Shown here one piece after another: positions 1-10,794 of a stretch of 64,000 nucleotides of DNA (its first letter is position 1; each line of letters begins with the position of its first letter). Where the stretch lies: assembly GCA_030762935.1 (NCBI GenBank), contig CM060886.1, positions 35,697,509-35,761,508 on the forward strand. Reading direction: 5' to 3'. Position numbers and translations under genes: made by a program. The notes under the pieces were generated by a model. The model was not told the origin of the DNA. It saw nothing but the letters and a program-made list of their open reading frames with translations, and did not search any database. Origin of the DNA: Hymenopus coronatus (Eukaryota; Arthropoda; Insecta; Mantodea; Hymenopodidae).

Positions 1-530
1 GTCCATAGAAAATAATTATTTTATTACTAAAAGTTTTGTATACTTATGGTAACTTTTTAACATAATCACCGAAAAGATTGAGACATTTATCGTACCTTGG
101 CACAAGTTTTGCAATACCCGCTTCAAAAAATGTTGCCGCCAATGATTTCAAATGAGCATTGACGTTGCTTTGAAGATCTTCCTACTTTACGACGTTTGCG
201 GTGAGCCATTCAAAACAAACGAAGAGGAATGCTGACTTCAGGAATTGTGTTGATCCATTACAACGCTCGTCCACACACTACTGGCAAAACCCAACGGCTG
301 CTTGAACAATTTCAATGGGACATTTTCGATCACCCGGCATACACTCCTAGCCTGGTATCCAGCGACTTTCACCTTTTCCCTGAACTGAAGACGTGGCTAG
401 GAAGGTAGCACTTTCAAACCAATAAAGATGTTCAAACATCGTCAATGCTCATTTGAAATCATTTGCGGCATCATTTTTTGAAGCGGGTATAGTGGATTCT
501 CTTGTTTATCTTCTACGTATAAAAAACTAA
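1..530. mobile_element. rearranged mariner derivative, copy 1
   Basis: The first ~180 bases read antisense as the C-terminus of a mariner transposase (AGIAKLVPRYDKCLNLFGDY). From about 181 the sequence turns to sense: TLRRLR, AIQNKRRGMLTSGIVLIHYN, then a PHT and FDH region and SSDFHLFPELKTWLG. Sense C-terminal codons follow from about 430. The second catalytic Asp of HDN is Tyr here. There is no N-terminal half and no first Asp, so it cannot encode an active enzyme. The left end lies outside the window. The copy at 23,324-23,806 has the same antisense/sense junction. Confidence 0.85.
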
Positions 531-544
531 ACATTAAAACAATT

Positions 545-678
545 TTTGATAATGTTTATTTAATTTAGCGTGAAGTAGATAGAAGAAGATTTTTTTTTTT
601 TTTTTTTTTGTAAAACTAGTTTGTTTGCAGAAAGGTAGAAGAAGTCATGTGAAAGAAACACAACAAACTATTTTGTGT
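545..678 (+). repeat. Rep-A tail-end fragment
   Basis: A degenerate Rep-A tail: a TTTAGCGTGAAGTAGATAGAAG-like stretch, an inserted run of about 21 T, then AGAAGTCATGTGAAAGAAACACA. The hairpin end is missing. Confidence 0.6.
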
Positions 679-744
679 GGCCTCATTAAACATTTATGAT
701 CATATGTGAGACTTGACTTACGAATCAACTCCTTTACTGTAGGT

Positions 745-903
745 TCTTTTAATGTTGGGTTTCACTTAATTGCCTCTCACATCCATACTTCCAGACTCTA
801 TGGGGAATAGGGAATGATTTAATAAAAGAAAACTGACCCGCCCCAGCCGGGAATGGAACCAAGGAAGGGTGTCAGCTCGCTAGCCACTCGATCACAGAGA
901 CAG
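745..903 (-). mobile_element. tRNA-derived SINE (SINE-E)
   Basis: On the minus strand a tRNA-like head (GTGATCGAGTGGCTAGCGAG, then a B-box-like GGTTCCATTCCCGGC) leads into a body containing CCATAGAGTCTGGAAGTATG. The same body occurs at 7,637, 9,556 and 56,118, so this is a family rather than a tRNA gene. Confidence 0.75.
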
Positions 904-904
904 A

Positions 905-1845
905 CTAAATGTTCTATATGTGCTTCTTGGGTAGCATGACACATACATATCTATACATTCTGTAGCATCATCCTGCTTTGTTGTTCTGTCGCCATTTTGT
1001 AAAGACACGCACTTCTGCTGCCAACTGGTGCACACAATGCAAACTTGGTAAGTTTGCAGTTCTTTTGATGCAATAATTATTGTTTTACGTGTAATACCTT
1101 GGAAAATTAACGTTTTGAAAACGAACGAATCATAATTATTATTATTCTGTATTATTTTCGTCGAAACAATTAATAATGTAATGAGGCTTATTTCTGTTTT
1201 AGGTGTTGGAAGCATTTACAATGTCACTTCTATAAATGGTGTTTGTGTGATAGCTGTTCGTTGTATTCATAATGTGGGATATGAAATAAAACCCAGATGT
1301 CAAATTTTGTGTTATGTTACATAAATCTCCGTCGGGAACATTAAGCTTTGTGAGGAGGTAGCAATAAATAAATAAATAAATTAAGTAAGAAAATAAACAA
1401 ACGATTTATGACGCTTTGCGAAATCTGAAAAAGCCAATGCAAATGAGATGAGAGCACTCAGAATGTCACGAAATCAAGTAGCGTAGTCAGAAAAATATTA
1501 AGGGGGTGAAATTATATATAGGATCTCTTTTCAATCAATTTTATTAATCAAATGATAAATATAATTTAATCTTGAGTTAAAATATTCAAAACAATCAATT
1601 TTATATGCAGAGATTAATTGTAGTATTTGGAATTAAAATTAGATTTTTCTATTGGAACTTATACTTTCTTATAAATGAAGATTACGAACCCCCCTCCGCC
1701 TGTGAATACAGCTATGAAGAAAACTTTTCATAAATACTTCCAGACGCTTTACTGATGGAAAAAGTATGTAACAGCAGAAGCGAACTGTTTTGAAACAAAT
1801 GAAGACACGGTAAATTATTTCGGTATTATTTTCGAATTTCGGAAA
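905..1845. other. AT-rich stretch, no gene recognised
   Basis: I see no coding region, no inverted-repeat element and no SINE head. There is a short (AATA)n run near 1,365-1,385. Short ORFs have no recognisable motif. Confidence 0.5.
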
Positions 1846-1988
1846 GTTTTTACTTTCTCTACACGTATTATGTACAGAGTGTATAGAGAAGGTATTGTAT
1901 TGCACCAAATAATCTATACTGAGATTTCACCGTAAATACATGTTTTAGGACCCCCTGAATCAAAAAAAAAACTTTTAGAAAACATCCA

Positions 1989-2035
<47 letters not shown>

Positions 2036-2749
2036 CTGTGGGCAGCATAGCTCAAAAACGAAAATTCTATTAAATACCAAACTTGGTATTTAAGTTTGGT
2101 ATCTTCCAAGAATGCAACACGAAGACTTTCTAGAAAATACTCCCACTCCGAACTACCCTTTACATGGATTTTTTTTAGAAAAATTGTATTTTCTCAAAAA
2201 TAGCTTTAAGGGTTTTGGTTAAAATATTGTATATTAAATATATTTACCTGACAAATAAAATGCATATCTTGAATTTTCTGGGAATAGCCTCTGAAGACTA
2301 CTTTATTCTGGATGAGTTTTACGGAATTTTGCATAATTGTTAAACCGTAAGAGATGGACGAAAACGTACCTCAAAAAATGTAGAGCACGATAAAACACAC
2401 AGTTCATGTTATATACATTTTTTTTTTTCGTGGAGTTGATCGCTTTTTAGATATTCCTTGTTTTTGGCTTCAGCTTTGAAAAACTTACACTTTCCTCATA
2501 CAGGAATTTGTTAACTCCTGTCCATACAAACAAAGGAACTTCAGTCACATAGCAACCAGCTTTTGACTATCTCTTTAACCTATGGTACCCCCTTATTTTG
2601 CTTCTACTTACAAGGAAGCAAGTAATAAGACAATTTCTGTAATTTTTTTTCTCGATTAGCATGAAGTAAAGAAGCAGAAGCGTTTTAACAATAATTTGTT
2701 TCAGAGATGTAGAGAAAGTCATGTGAAAGGAACACATCAGATTTTTTAA
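1846..2749 (+). repeat. Rep-A, near full length
   Basis: This is a reference copy of the family. Landmarks in order are: the end hairpin TACTTTCTCTACACG; ATTTCACCGTAAATACA; a long TG tract; CTCAAAAACGAAAA; ACCAAACTTGGTATTTAAGT; ACTCCCACTCCGAACTACCC; GACAAATAAAATGCATATC; AAACCGTAAGAGATGGACGA; a segment with CATACAAACAAAGGAACTTC; then GTAGAGAAAGTCATGTGAAA and ACACATCAG. No long ORF follows the family consensus, so I treat it as a non-autonomous mobile repeat. Confidence 0.9.
1991..2033 (+). repeat. (GT)n microsatellite inside Rep-A
   Basis: A pure GT run of about 42 bp. It lies at the position where other Rep-A copies carry a short and variable TG/CA tract. Confidence 0.95.
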
Positions 2750-3257
2750 TCTAGTAGCATGTCTGAAAATATATCCACGTGCAGTTTCTTCTTTTTAGTA
2801 AAATGTTTACCCAATAGTTATTTGTCTTCCATAAGATATCCACATCTGCTTAATAAATCCATCCAACCCTAATCACCTCTCCCTCTTTTGCTAGCCTAAA
2901 ACAAATTAAAATACATAAAGAGCTGTGTTACTTCAGGATGACTGGAAGGGATGACAGAAATAGTCTCGCTTAATGAATTTTGCTGCGCTTGGAATAAATA
3001 AGGACGTGTGTACTAACCCAATGTATGAATGAATAAATGGATAAGTGTTTTTATTGATATAACGATAAGATACTTCAACAATCGCACGGGTCCACAGACC
3101 GTACGTGCTTTTGTAATACACAAAATAAAAAGCAATATTAAAACAACAACAAAGAATTTAAAGAGTAAACACGAATATAAAAAGACAAAGATATTCAAAT
3201 AAACCAATTTAAATTTACAGCACAGAGTACACCTTTTTTCAGAAGCATAAATGTAGT
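2750..3257. other. no feature recognised
   Basis: AT-rich sequence. No repeat head, gene or inverted-repeat element was recognised. Confidence 0.4.
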
Positions 3258-3722
3258 TCTATTATAATAGATAAATACACTCAAAAGAAATACATACACA
3301 TAATATATACACAATATATAAAATCATAGCACAACAATGACATAAGTATGACATAAAATGTATGTGTGTAAAACATTGTAGTCACTTTTGTTTAGCTGTT
3401 CTTACGCCCCCCCCCCCGCCGCCGCTCTCTAATCTATTGTCAGACTTCTCAGATCTCAGCTGTCTTGCCTTAAATATAAATTTACCTAGACCGTCCACGT
3501 CTTCCGTGTCTGCCATTTGCGTCCAACATGCTTCTAGCTCTACATTCGAGGTGGTAAAGAATCGCGGTAAATATTTTTCCCTCCATTCTTCCGTACACCT
3601 ACATCTTGCCAAGATATGGGTCCACGACTCTCAATGGGACAAATTCTCATACCATTCTCGTCAGCAATTTTTGTGCTCCTCCATGCTCCTAGTCTAATTC
3701 ACGCGAGCCCCTCTCTAATGAA
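3258..3722 (-). mobile_element. 5'-truncated LINE-like 3' end, copy 1
   Basis: The minus strand encodes about 76 residues beginning MARCRCTEEWREKYLPRFFT, then LEACW, LGKFIF and TAKQK, followed by a stop and an AT-rich 3' stretch. The copy at 13,483-13,935 encodes nearly the same peptide and shares the 3' stretch. In that copy the reading continues upstream as ICEEEESWTHILARC, a C-x-H-x-C pattern like the C-terminus of non-LTR reverse transcriptases. A poly-G tract (GGGGGG in the peptide) has grown here. The LINE assignment is inference; that this is a dispersed repeat with a shared coding stretch is seen directly. Confidence 0.6.
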
Positions 3723-4058
3723 TTTGGTACTTGTTTTGATGTATTGCTCCATAACTCACTCCAATTTTAGCACAGATTGTACTTCTAATGAAACCTCCGT
3801 GCATTGCGTAATTATTTGCTGTCTGTGAATATCACAGAGGTGGTTCTTAATTTTTCGTAATGGGATAGGAGATTCTATCTGGCAGATTGAAGGGCAAGAG
3901 TGGTTTCACATGCATCCTTCATAGGCATAAGAGACATGTATGTATATTGACATGCATAAAATGTAGCCCATAATGTAACATGCTATTTAAGTTGGTAGTG
4001 ACAAATGTAGTCCCGTTCCCTGCCAGATTGACCACCTCTGTTCTCTACAGAGAATAAC
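3723..4058. other. no feature recognised
   Basis: Nothing recognised between the LINE-like fragment and the palindromic PLE insertion. It could include more of the LINE, but I see no shared coding there. Confidence 0.4.
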
Positions 4059-4070
4059 AAGATACTTTTA

Positions 4071-4281
4071 AAATAAGAACTATAGCTTTCCTGGCGACGT
4101 GTTAATTCAAAATCTTCTCGGGCTTCTAGCCAGGTAATAACTTGGCTTGACACCAACGTTTCGAAGAAGTGCATCTTCCTCGTCTTCAGTTCACCCTGAA
4201 GACGAGGAAGATGCACTTCTTCGAAACGTTGGTGTCAAGCCAAGTTATTACCTGGCTAGAAGCCCGAGAAGATTTTGAATT
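4071..4281. mobile_element. Penelope-like inverted terminal-repeat insertion
   Basis: Two copies of one PLE terminal segment lie tail to tail. The arms, about 86-88 bp, are perfectly complementary (4,102-4,189 and 4,196-4,283) with a 6-nt spacer TTCACC. The left side ends (read on minus) in CGCCAGGAAAGCTATAGTTC, which resembles the PLE 3' end CGGCCGTGAAAGCCTACGTT at 22,309. A perfect 12-bp target duplication AAGATACTTTTA flanks the unit at 4,059-4,070 and 4,282-4,293. The two mirror-image peptides on opposite strands here are a by-product of the palindrome. The PLE assignment rests on the end motif and the CTGAAGA...GAAACGT core shared with the 18.3-22.3 kb element. Confidence 0.75.
4192..4234 (+). 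ncRNA. hammerhead-ribozyme-like core, candidate
   Basis: Layout: CACC (stem I), CTGAAGA plus one base, GAGGAAG/CTTCTTC (stem II, 5-nt loop), GAAAC, GTT, GGTG (stem I'). Stem I and stem II both pair. The core fits CUGANGA...GAAA with almost no helix III, a form I recall for PLE-borne hammerheads. One extra base (4,203) between CTGAAGA and stem II is unlike the classical core and may impair cleavage. The mirror arm has the core on the minus strand but lacks a matching stem I. Confidence 0.4.
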
Positions 4282-4293
4282 AAGATACTTTTA

Positions 4294-4972
4294 CTTTTGC
4301 AAAATATGGCCCAACTGCAGAAGGGTAACTTTACAAACTAGCTGTAGGTATATTATGTTCTACTTGTGGAGCACCGCTAAGATAAATTGTTCATTAAGTT
4401 GCACTCTCTGACAGTAATTTGGGTGATTTCGCCCGACAACTCACATTTATGAAAAATGGAGAATAGGCCAAATGTGTAACAAAAGGATCAACACGGTAAC
4501 AGCAGACGCAAATTTGCAATACACAAAATGACATCCAGTATAACTTTTATAACAATAATTTATTTCATGAATAAACTATAAAAACTTTAACAATAACAAT
4601 ACATAAAAATAATAATGTGCGTAATATAGTTACATTTCTATTCAACTCGAAATAAGATTACAGAGTTCCCCATAATTTAACTTTTAACAAAATGAAAATC
4701 CGGGAAATTCACTATAGAACGTCGCAATGTGGCATACGTAACTGGCAATGACATAAATAAATGAGAAATCATGACAATTAATCTTTTCACAAAACCCAAA
4801 TAATTTAAATATTTGTTTTACCAAACAGTCATGTCCACGTAACACAAAGGAGATCAGTTTAGCCCTTACGATAAAGAATTAACGGCGAATCACACCATCT
4901 GAAAACACTTAACACTCCACTCTGAGAAGACCTGAGAATTACTGACAGACAGCTTTCCCTCTTTAGCTCCGG

Positions 4973-5008
<36 letters not shown>

Positions 5009-5384
5009 CAACTCACCGTACTACTTAACAAAAGGCCGTACTACTTAACAAGTGCCTCTGTAAGTAGCATGGAGCATCAGAACAGTGTTGCCACATTACA
5101 CTGTATCAGAATGGTACAAAGTTTTGGCGCAAATCAAATATAGCACAATAACAATGTTCAATTGTTTCACAGATGAAATCTCTCATAAATTCCGAAGCTG
5201 TCGCCCAGTTTATTCACCACTTTCTCTGCTTAAACTGAACTTTTACCTTCCCCAAATGGAGAACTTCTACTCCTAGGTCTTACAGAAGCCTGTCGAGGAG
5301 CTAACGACATTTAATCATAGAGTGAAAACCCTGAAATGAAGTATCGACCCGGAGTCAGACGAGAGTGAGGATGTAGATGAGATG
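4294..5384. other. no gene; poly(A) and a short direct repeat
   Basis: AT-rich. A run of about 36 A lies at 4,972-5,007. Immediately after it, CGTACTACTTAACAA occurs twice (about 5,018 and 5,037). No coding region recognised. Confidence 0.5.
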
Positions 5385-5553
5385 AAATGAAGGCGAAATG
5401 GATGATAGAAAAGATGTTGAGGCCGGAGACCCCGGATAAAAACCGTCCAGACGCCGCTTTGACCACCACAAATCCCTCGTGCGCTCCTCTGGGATTGAGC
5501 CTGGGTCGCTTTGGTGAAAGGCGAGCGGTTTAATCACTCAATCGTGGCACCAC
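5385..5553 (-). mobile_element. tRNA-derived SINE (SINE-B), diverged
   Basis: The minus strand shows a tRNA-like head (GATTGAGTGATTAAACCGCT), a CCTTTCACCAAAGC segment and a body with GTGGTGGTCAAAGCGGCG. It is a worn relative of the copies at 8,156, 9,983, 45,481 and 59,580. Confidence 0.65.
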
Positions 5554-5849
5554 CTATCCCTTCGTCAACAAGCCAAATTATGTTGTTAATTGTTTAAGCC
5601 TTTCTGTGCGTACCAATCACAGTGGAAGTCTTTCCTAGTGTCTGAACCACCCGTACATTTCACATCACTATAACTCCGCTTATTGGTTATGAGACAACAT
5701 TAAAAGTCAACTGCCAGAGAACAGTATATTGCGTACTAAGAAAAGTTATACTTATGAAGTCGAGAATGCATATTGGGAATACAGGCCCCTGAGGGTAACT
5801 TACACTTCGTGGTTAGTCAATTACTTTTTGAAATACTTGAAAAAACAGT

Positions 5850-6671
5850 AAAAAAAAAATCTGATGTGCTCCATTCACATAGCTTTCTCTACATCTCTGT
5901 AACAAATTATCATTAATAAGGTTATTCTTCTATTTCATGCTAAAACATTAGCAGAAACGATCTTATTACTTAGTTCCTTATAAGTAGAAGGGAAATAAGG
6001 GAATACACTACGTTAAACCGACAGTCAAATGTTTTAAAATGTGGTTGCTATGGGATTGAAATCCGTTTTTTTGCGTGGCCGTATGAGAAAAGTATGAGCC
6101 TTTTAAAACTCAAACCAATAACAAGGAATATCTCAGAAATGGTCAATTCCACGAAAAAAAACAACATATATGATATAAATTGTATGCTTTAACGTGATCT
6201 ACATTTCTTTGTGTAGTATGTTTCTGCCTATTTCTTACGGTTTACCTGTCTTTAGAGGCCATTCCCAGAAAATTCAAGATATACATTTTATTTGTCATGT
6301 AAATATTTTAAATATAAGAGATTTTAATCAAAATAGTTAGAGCCATTTTAAATAAAATCAAAATTTCCGAAATTATGTCCATATAAAGGGTAGTTTGGGG
6401 TAGGGAGATTTTCTTGAAAATCTTCGTGTCACATCCTTGGAAAATACTACACTTAACTATCAAGTTTGGTATTTTACCAACTTTTAATTTTTGTGTTATC
6501 GTGTTCACAGACACACGGACACATAGACACACACAGATCTTTTTCTGAAAATACCTTTTTTTGGATAAAGGGGATCCTAAAACGTGTATTTCCAGTGAAA
6601 TTTCGGTATCGAATTTTTGGGTGGAGTACAATACCTTCTCTATACACTATTTACATGCTGAGAAGGTAAAT
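5850..6671 (-). repeat. Rep-A, near full length
   Basis: It enters at the tail end (TCTGATGTGCTCCATTCACA) and runs to the hairpin end (TATACACTATTTACATGC...AAGGTAAAT), which is partly decayed. The CA tract is short and mixed here (ACACACGGACACATAGACAC). Confidence 0.85.
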
Positions 6672-7636
6672 AAGAATTCTTGATGTGAGCAAATGAAAGG
6701 CTATTTCTAAGTTATATGGACAAAGCACTCTTATACACTTTTTTGTTAATGAATTTTGCAACATATTGTTTACTTGAAATAGCACATGTCTTGAGTATTA
6801 CGTCATTTTTAATTGTACTGTAAGTATTACTGACCTTTCAAACTCTTACTGTAAGTACTTTCAGTACTTGTAGGCTTGGCAATAAATAAATGAATTGTAA
6901 ATTTAGTTTACATTACCAAAAATGTGTTGACAATGATTAACTGATGTATAAAGTTATTTCAAAAAATATATTAATGTATTTTAAAGTGTTATTGTGTAGA
7001 TTTGTAAAAACAGAAAAGGCGATCAAAAAAGTTAAATGTGTTAAATATGTGTAATAACGCGCTTCAATAATAATTTAATAAATACACAAATGCTGTGAAT
7101 GAATAGAACATACCCATATGAAAATGTAAATTAATTTTGTATCAGTGTAAGATATTGAAACAATTAATAATTATTCAGAAAATATAATCGCATTAAATAT
7201 AAATGTTTTCATGTTCTTTTGTCATGAAAGAGAACGATAGATAATGACATAGAAAAGAGGACAGGCTTGGCGTGGTTACGAGCTAACGCGTTTGAAAATC
7301 ACAAAGTGTAAATTTGTTCATCAGAGCCATCAGATTCAATGCATACAACTTACTGTAAATAAATTAGTCGCTAAAACGAATGAAAACAGTGATATGATTA
7401 TTTATTCAAATAATATGAATTCCTATATTCGAGACCGCCACTCGAGATTGGCGCAGAAGATTGCAGATGTTCCCGCTGATATATTCCGAGGCACACCATA
7501 AGCCAATACCAACACTTACACAAAATACAATTTAATTTCACCTAATGCAAATATTTGTACAGTTAGCTTTTAGATTCCTGAATTGTTTTAAGTCACATAG
7601 ACTATAGAAATTTTAGATAAAAGAACATATTGCAAT
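6672..7636. other. no feature recognised
   Basis: AT-rich sequence without recognisable repeats. A 69-codon ORF (7,292-7,501) has no motif I know and is not supported. Confidence 0.4.
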
Positions 7637-7759
7637 GACTGGTCCCATAGCTCAGTCGCAAGTTAATGTGTCAAGAGCAACGGGTTCGATTCCTGGCTGG
7701 AGGTGTAGGAATTTTTCTCTAGGCAAGATTAGTCCCCATTCTCTCAGAGTCTGGAGTGT

Positions 7760-7765
<6 letters not shown>
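7637..7765 (+). mobile_element. tRNA-derived SINE (SINE-E)
   Basis: The tRNA-like head has an A-box-like region (TCCCATAGCTCAGTCGCAAG) and B box GGGTTCGATTCCTGGC. The body carries CTCTCAGAGTCTGGAGTGT. A GT microsatellite directly follows the body. Confidence 0.75.
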
Positions 7766-7818
<53 letters not shown>

Positions 7819-7838
7819 ATGTGTGTGTGTGTGTGTGA
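7762..7838 (+). repeat. (GT)n microsatellite at a SINE tail
   Basis: About 75 bp of nearly pure GT with two interruptions (GC, AT). It starts where SINE-E normally has a GTGAGAGTGAATGTGTG tail. Confidence 0.95.
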
Positions 7839-8031
7839 AGTTAATAATTGCTCAAAAGATGCACCAATAGTAAACATCATTGCTATGTGCAATAATTGCT
7901 TTAAAGAAGAAGTCACCTATGAACTAGTTGTTGATGAAGGCGTTTATATAAAATATTGCAATCCAGGGGAGCAGGCAACTGTTTATTTAGTTAGTCTGCA
8001 TTCATGCACCTTAAAGTTTGTTCTAAAATAG
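7839..8031 (+). other. open stretch with several cysteines, unassigned
   Basis: After the GT tract a frame stays open for about 63 codons to TAG at 8,029. It reads VNNCSKDAPIVNIIAMCNNC, then KEEVTYELVV, YIKYCNPGEQATVYLV and LHSCTLKF. Composition is protein-like, but there is no start codon outside the microsatellite, no splice context I trust and no family I recognise. It may be a decayed exon or chance. Confidence 0.2.
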
Positions 8032-8155
8032 ATCAGAGGAGGAAACGAGCTTTATCATATGCCACAGCATTTGAAAAGTGATGCAGCGCTGAAACGGCTG
8101 TTGATGTGTTAAATATCCCAAAGAATGGAATTAAATCGGTGAAAAAAATGCTTTT

Positions 8156-8375
8156 TTATAGTGTTTAACACCCACTTTTACTACTTGTGGCATCGCAGGC
8201 GATGACACTGATGATGCATAAAATGAAGATGGAGCACCGGTGGAATGCGATGGCAACCGAAAAACCTAGAGAAAACCCGCCCCTGCGCCGCTTTGTCCAC
8301 CACCAATCCTACATGTGGTGCTTGGGATCGAAACGGGGCAGTCTCGGTGAGGCGAGTGGTCTAACCACCGGAAAA
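8156..8375 (-). mobile_element. tRNA-derived SINE (SINE-B)
   Basis: The minus-strand head contains GGTTAGACCACTCGCCTCAC and a degenerate B box near TTTCGATCCCAAGC. The body has GGTGGACAAAGCGGCGC. The 3' end is AAGTGGGTGTTAAACACTAT. Confidence 0.8.
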
Positions 8376-8440
8376 ATTATGAAAAATGGCAGAACTAAAC
8401 ATTTCATTAATAACGTACACCGACCCTTACTACATTGACC

Positions 8441-9237
8441 ACTTTTTATTTTCTCTATACGTGATATGTACATAGTGTATAGAGAAGGTATTGCACTCCA
8501 CCAAAAAATTCGATACCGAGATTTCACCGGAAATATACGTTTTAGGTTCCCCTGAATCCAAAAAAAAGTATTTTCAGAAAAAGGTCCGTGTGTGTGTCCG
8601 TGTGTCTGTGAACACGATAACTCAAAAACGAAAAGTCGGTAAAATACCAAACTTGGTATTTAAGTTTAGTATCTTCTAGGGATGCGACACTAAGATTTTG
8701 AGAAGAATCCCCCACCCCCAACTACCCTTTACATGGAACTTTTTTCGAAAATTTTGATTTTCTAAAAAATGGCTCTTCAGATTTTGACTAGAATATCGTA
8801 TATTAAAGATATTTACCAGACAAATAAAATGTATATCTTGAATTTTCTGGGAATCTGCTAAACCGTAAGAGATGGACAAAAACTTACCACACAACAAATG
8901 TAGAGCACCTTAAAACACACAATTCATGTTATAAACATTTTTTTCGTGGAGTTTATTGTTTTTGATATATTCCTTGTTTTTGGTTTCAGGTATAAAAACA
9001 TATTTTTCTCATACAGGACTTTTTGAACTCGTGTCCATACAAAGGAATTTCAGTCGCAGAGCAACCAGCATTTGACTATCACTTTAACCTATGTTACCCC
9101 CTTATTTCGCTTCTACTAACAAGGAAGCAAGTAATAAGACTATTTCTGTTAATTTTTGCTCCATTAGATGAAGTAAATATCATAATTTGTTGCAGTGATA
9201 TAGAGAAAGTCATGTGAATGGAACACATCAGTTTTTT
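8441..9237 (+). repeat. Rep-A, near full length
   Basis: The intact hairpin (TATACGTGATATGTACATAG...AGAGAAGGTA) opens the copy. The TG tract is short. It ends AACACATCAG followed by a T run. A small internal deletion removes the segment between the TGAATTTTCTGGGAATC landmark and the AAACCGTAAGAGATGGACAA landmark. Confidence 0.9.
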
Positions 9238-9555
9238 TCTTATGTCTTTAAAGTTTAACATAATAACTCTATATATTGTTTATGTTGATTAAACAGTCAA
9301 CATCAATAATCAGGATTTTCTAAGCATTAAAGACAGGAGGGAAGTTACTGTTACCAACTACAGGCTGAAACCTCAAAAGTAACAAACCACAGCCCATCTC
9401 TCGTACAGTATTTTGCATTTGCAGACAACACTGAAACTATTTTAACCTTTCAGTGATCCTTAAACATTTTTATTGTTTCATTTGTATAGCCCCCTTTAAC
9501 CTCAATGGTACTATCGGGGCTTTGACTTAAGAAACAACTAACTTATATTACTGTA
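9238..9555. other. no feature recognised
   Basis: Nothing recognised between Rep-A and SINE-E. Confidence 0.4.
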
Positions 9556-9725
9556 GGTTTTTAGAACGTTAGAGTAATCACTTTTATATCGTTAAACACA
9601 CATTCACTCTCACATTCATACTTCCAGACTCTGTGGGGCATAGGGAATAATTCTGGTTAAAGAAAAATTCCCCGCCCCAGCCGGAAATCGAACCCGGGAC
9701 CCTCGACCACGGAGGCAGTCTTAAA
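9556..9725 (-). mobile_element. tRNA-derived SINE (SINE-E)
   Basis: Minus-strand head CTGCCTCCGTGGTCGAGGGT with B box GGGTTCGATTTCCGGCTGGG. The body has CCACAGAGTCTGGAAGTATG. Confidence 0.8.
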
Positions 9726-9982
9726 CTCTTTTGTTTTGCATTCTTTAGTGATAATGGTTTGAGTGAATTACTACGCCTATGTCTGATCATTTTTCACGTA
9801 TAATCGCATTCGTTTACGAAACTATTTTGTAGTATTTGAGAAATTAATGTAATGCATATATAAATAAAGAGATGAATAAATTAAAGAACATTCGATAGAG
9901 ACACGATACCAATGGTCTTATTACTGCAATCATTTTTGGAAAATTAAGAAGCATTCAAATGAACTGATCTTTTAAATAATTT

Positions 9983-10165
9983 TATTTTTTATTGTGTTTA
10001 ACGCCAACTTTTACTGTATATGGCACCACAGACGATGAAATGAGATGGAACACCGGTGGGGCAGGAAACTGGAGAACCCGCCCCTGCGCTGTTTTGTCCG
10101 CCACAAATCCCACATCCGGGAACCCGGCGATCGCTTTGGTGAGAGGCGACTGGTCCCCTAAGTTC
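9983..10165 (-). mobile_element. tRNA-derived SINE (SINE-B)
   Basis: Minus strand. The body has GTGGCGGACAAAACAGCGCA and the 3' end AAGTTGGCGTTAAACACAAT. The tRNA-like head (ACCAGTCGCCTCTCACC) is partial. Confidence 0.75.
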
Positions 10166-10794
10166 AAGAATGATATCCTGGTTTTAAAACTTTAGTTAAG
10201 AGCTCAAAATAGTATGTTCTTCTTGCGGGATAATTCTGTTAACATATTAATATTTCAATATATTAAGACTTTTAATATCCTTCATAGTTATAAATAAAGA
10301 ATTTGTTTAGTCTTAGTATTTATTTATACATAACTGTAACTTTTTGGTTACTGTTTAATAGAATGTGTTTTAGTTTTTTCTCGCAGTCATTTAAATATTC
10401 CCAACAGTGCTGAACTTCCTTAAATAGTATACTATGCGAGTTAAACAAGGCAGGATTATGAAAGTAATGAAAGTTAAAATCTTCTTAAAATAAAGAAGCA
10501 CATCTGTTTTTAAAACTTCGCTCCAAATCTCGAGAGAATTCACCTAAAGTTTAATGAAGCAAAGCTTCCTTTACTAACTTCTCACGTTTAGCAATCTGGA
10601 AACAGCTGCGTTAATATTGTGAATGTAAACTATTAGCATCATACCGGTTATTTTTGTGTATCATGAAATTCTTATTATTTATAAGAAAATATATGGATCC
10701 TCAGGTAATAAACAAACTTTATAGCTATTCTTAAAATATAGTAGTAAAATAACGACAAAATTCTGTTGAGTTATATTCTCATGACCTTCTATAC
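10166..10794. other. no feature recognised
   Basis: AT-rich. No element ends or coding region recognised. Confidence 0.4.

Noticed and set aside
1868..2080. ORF with a long His-Thr run
   Set aside because: Translation of the CA/GT microsatellite inside Rep-A.
3983..4411. Two near-identical proteins on opposite strands
   Set aside because: They are mirror readings of one perfect palindrome, not genes.
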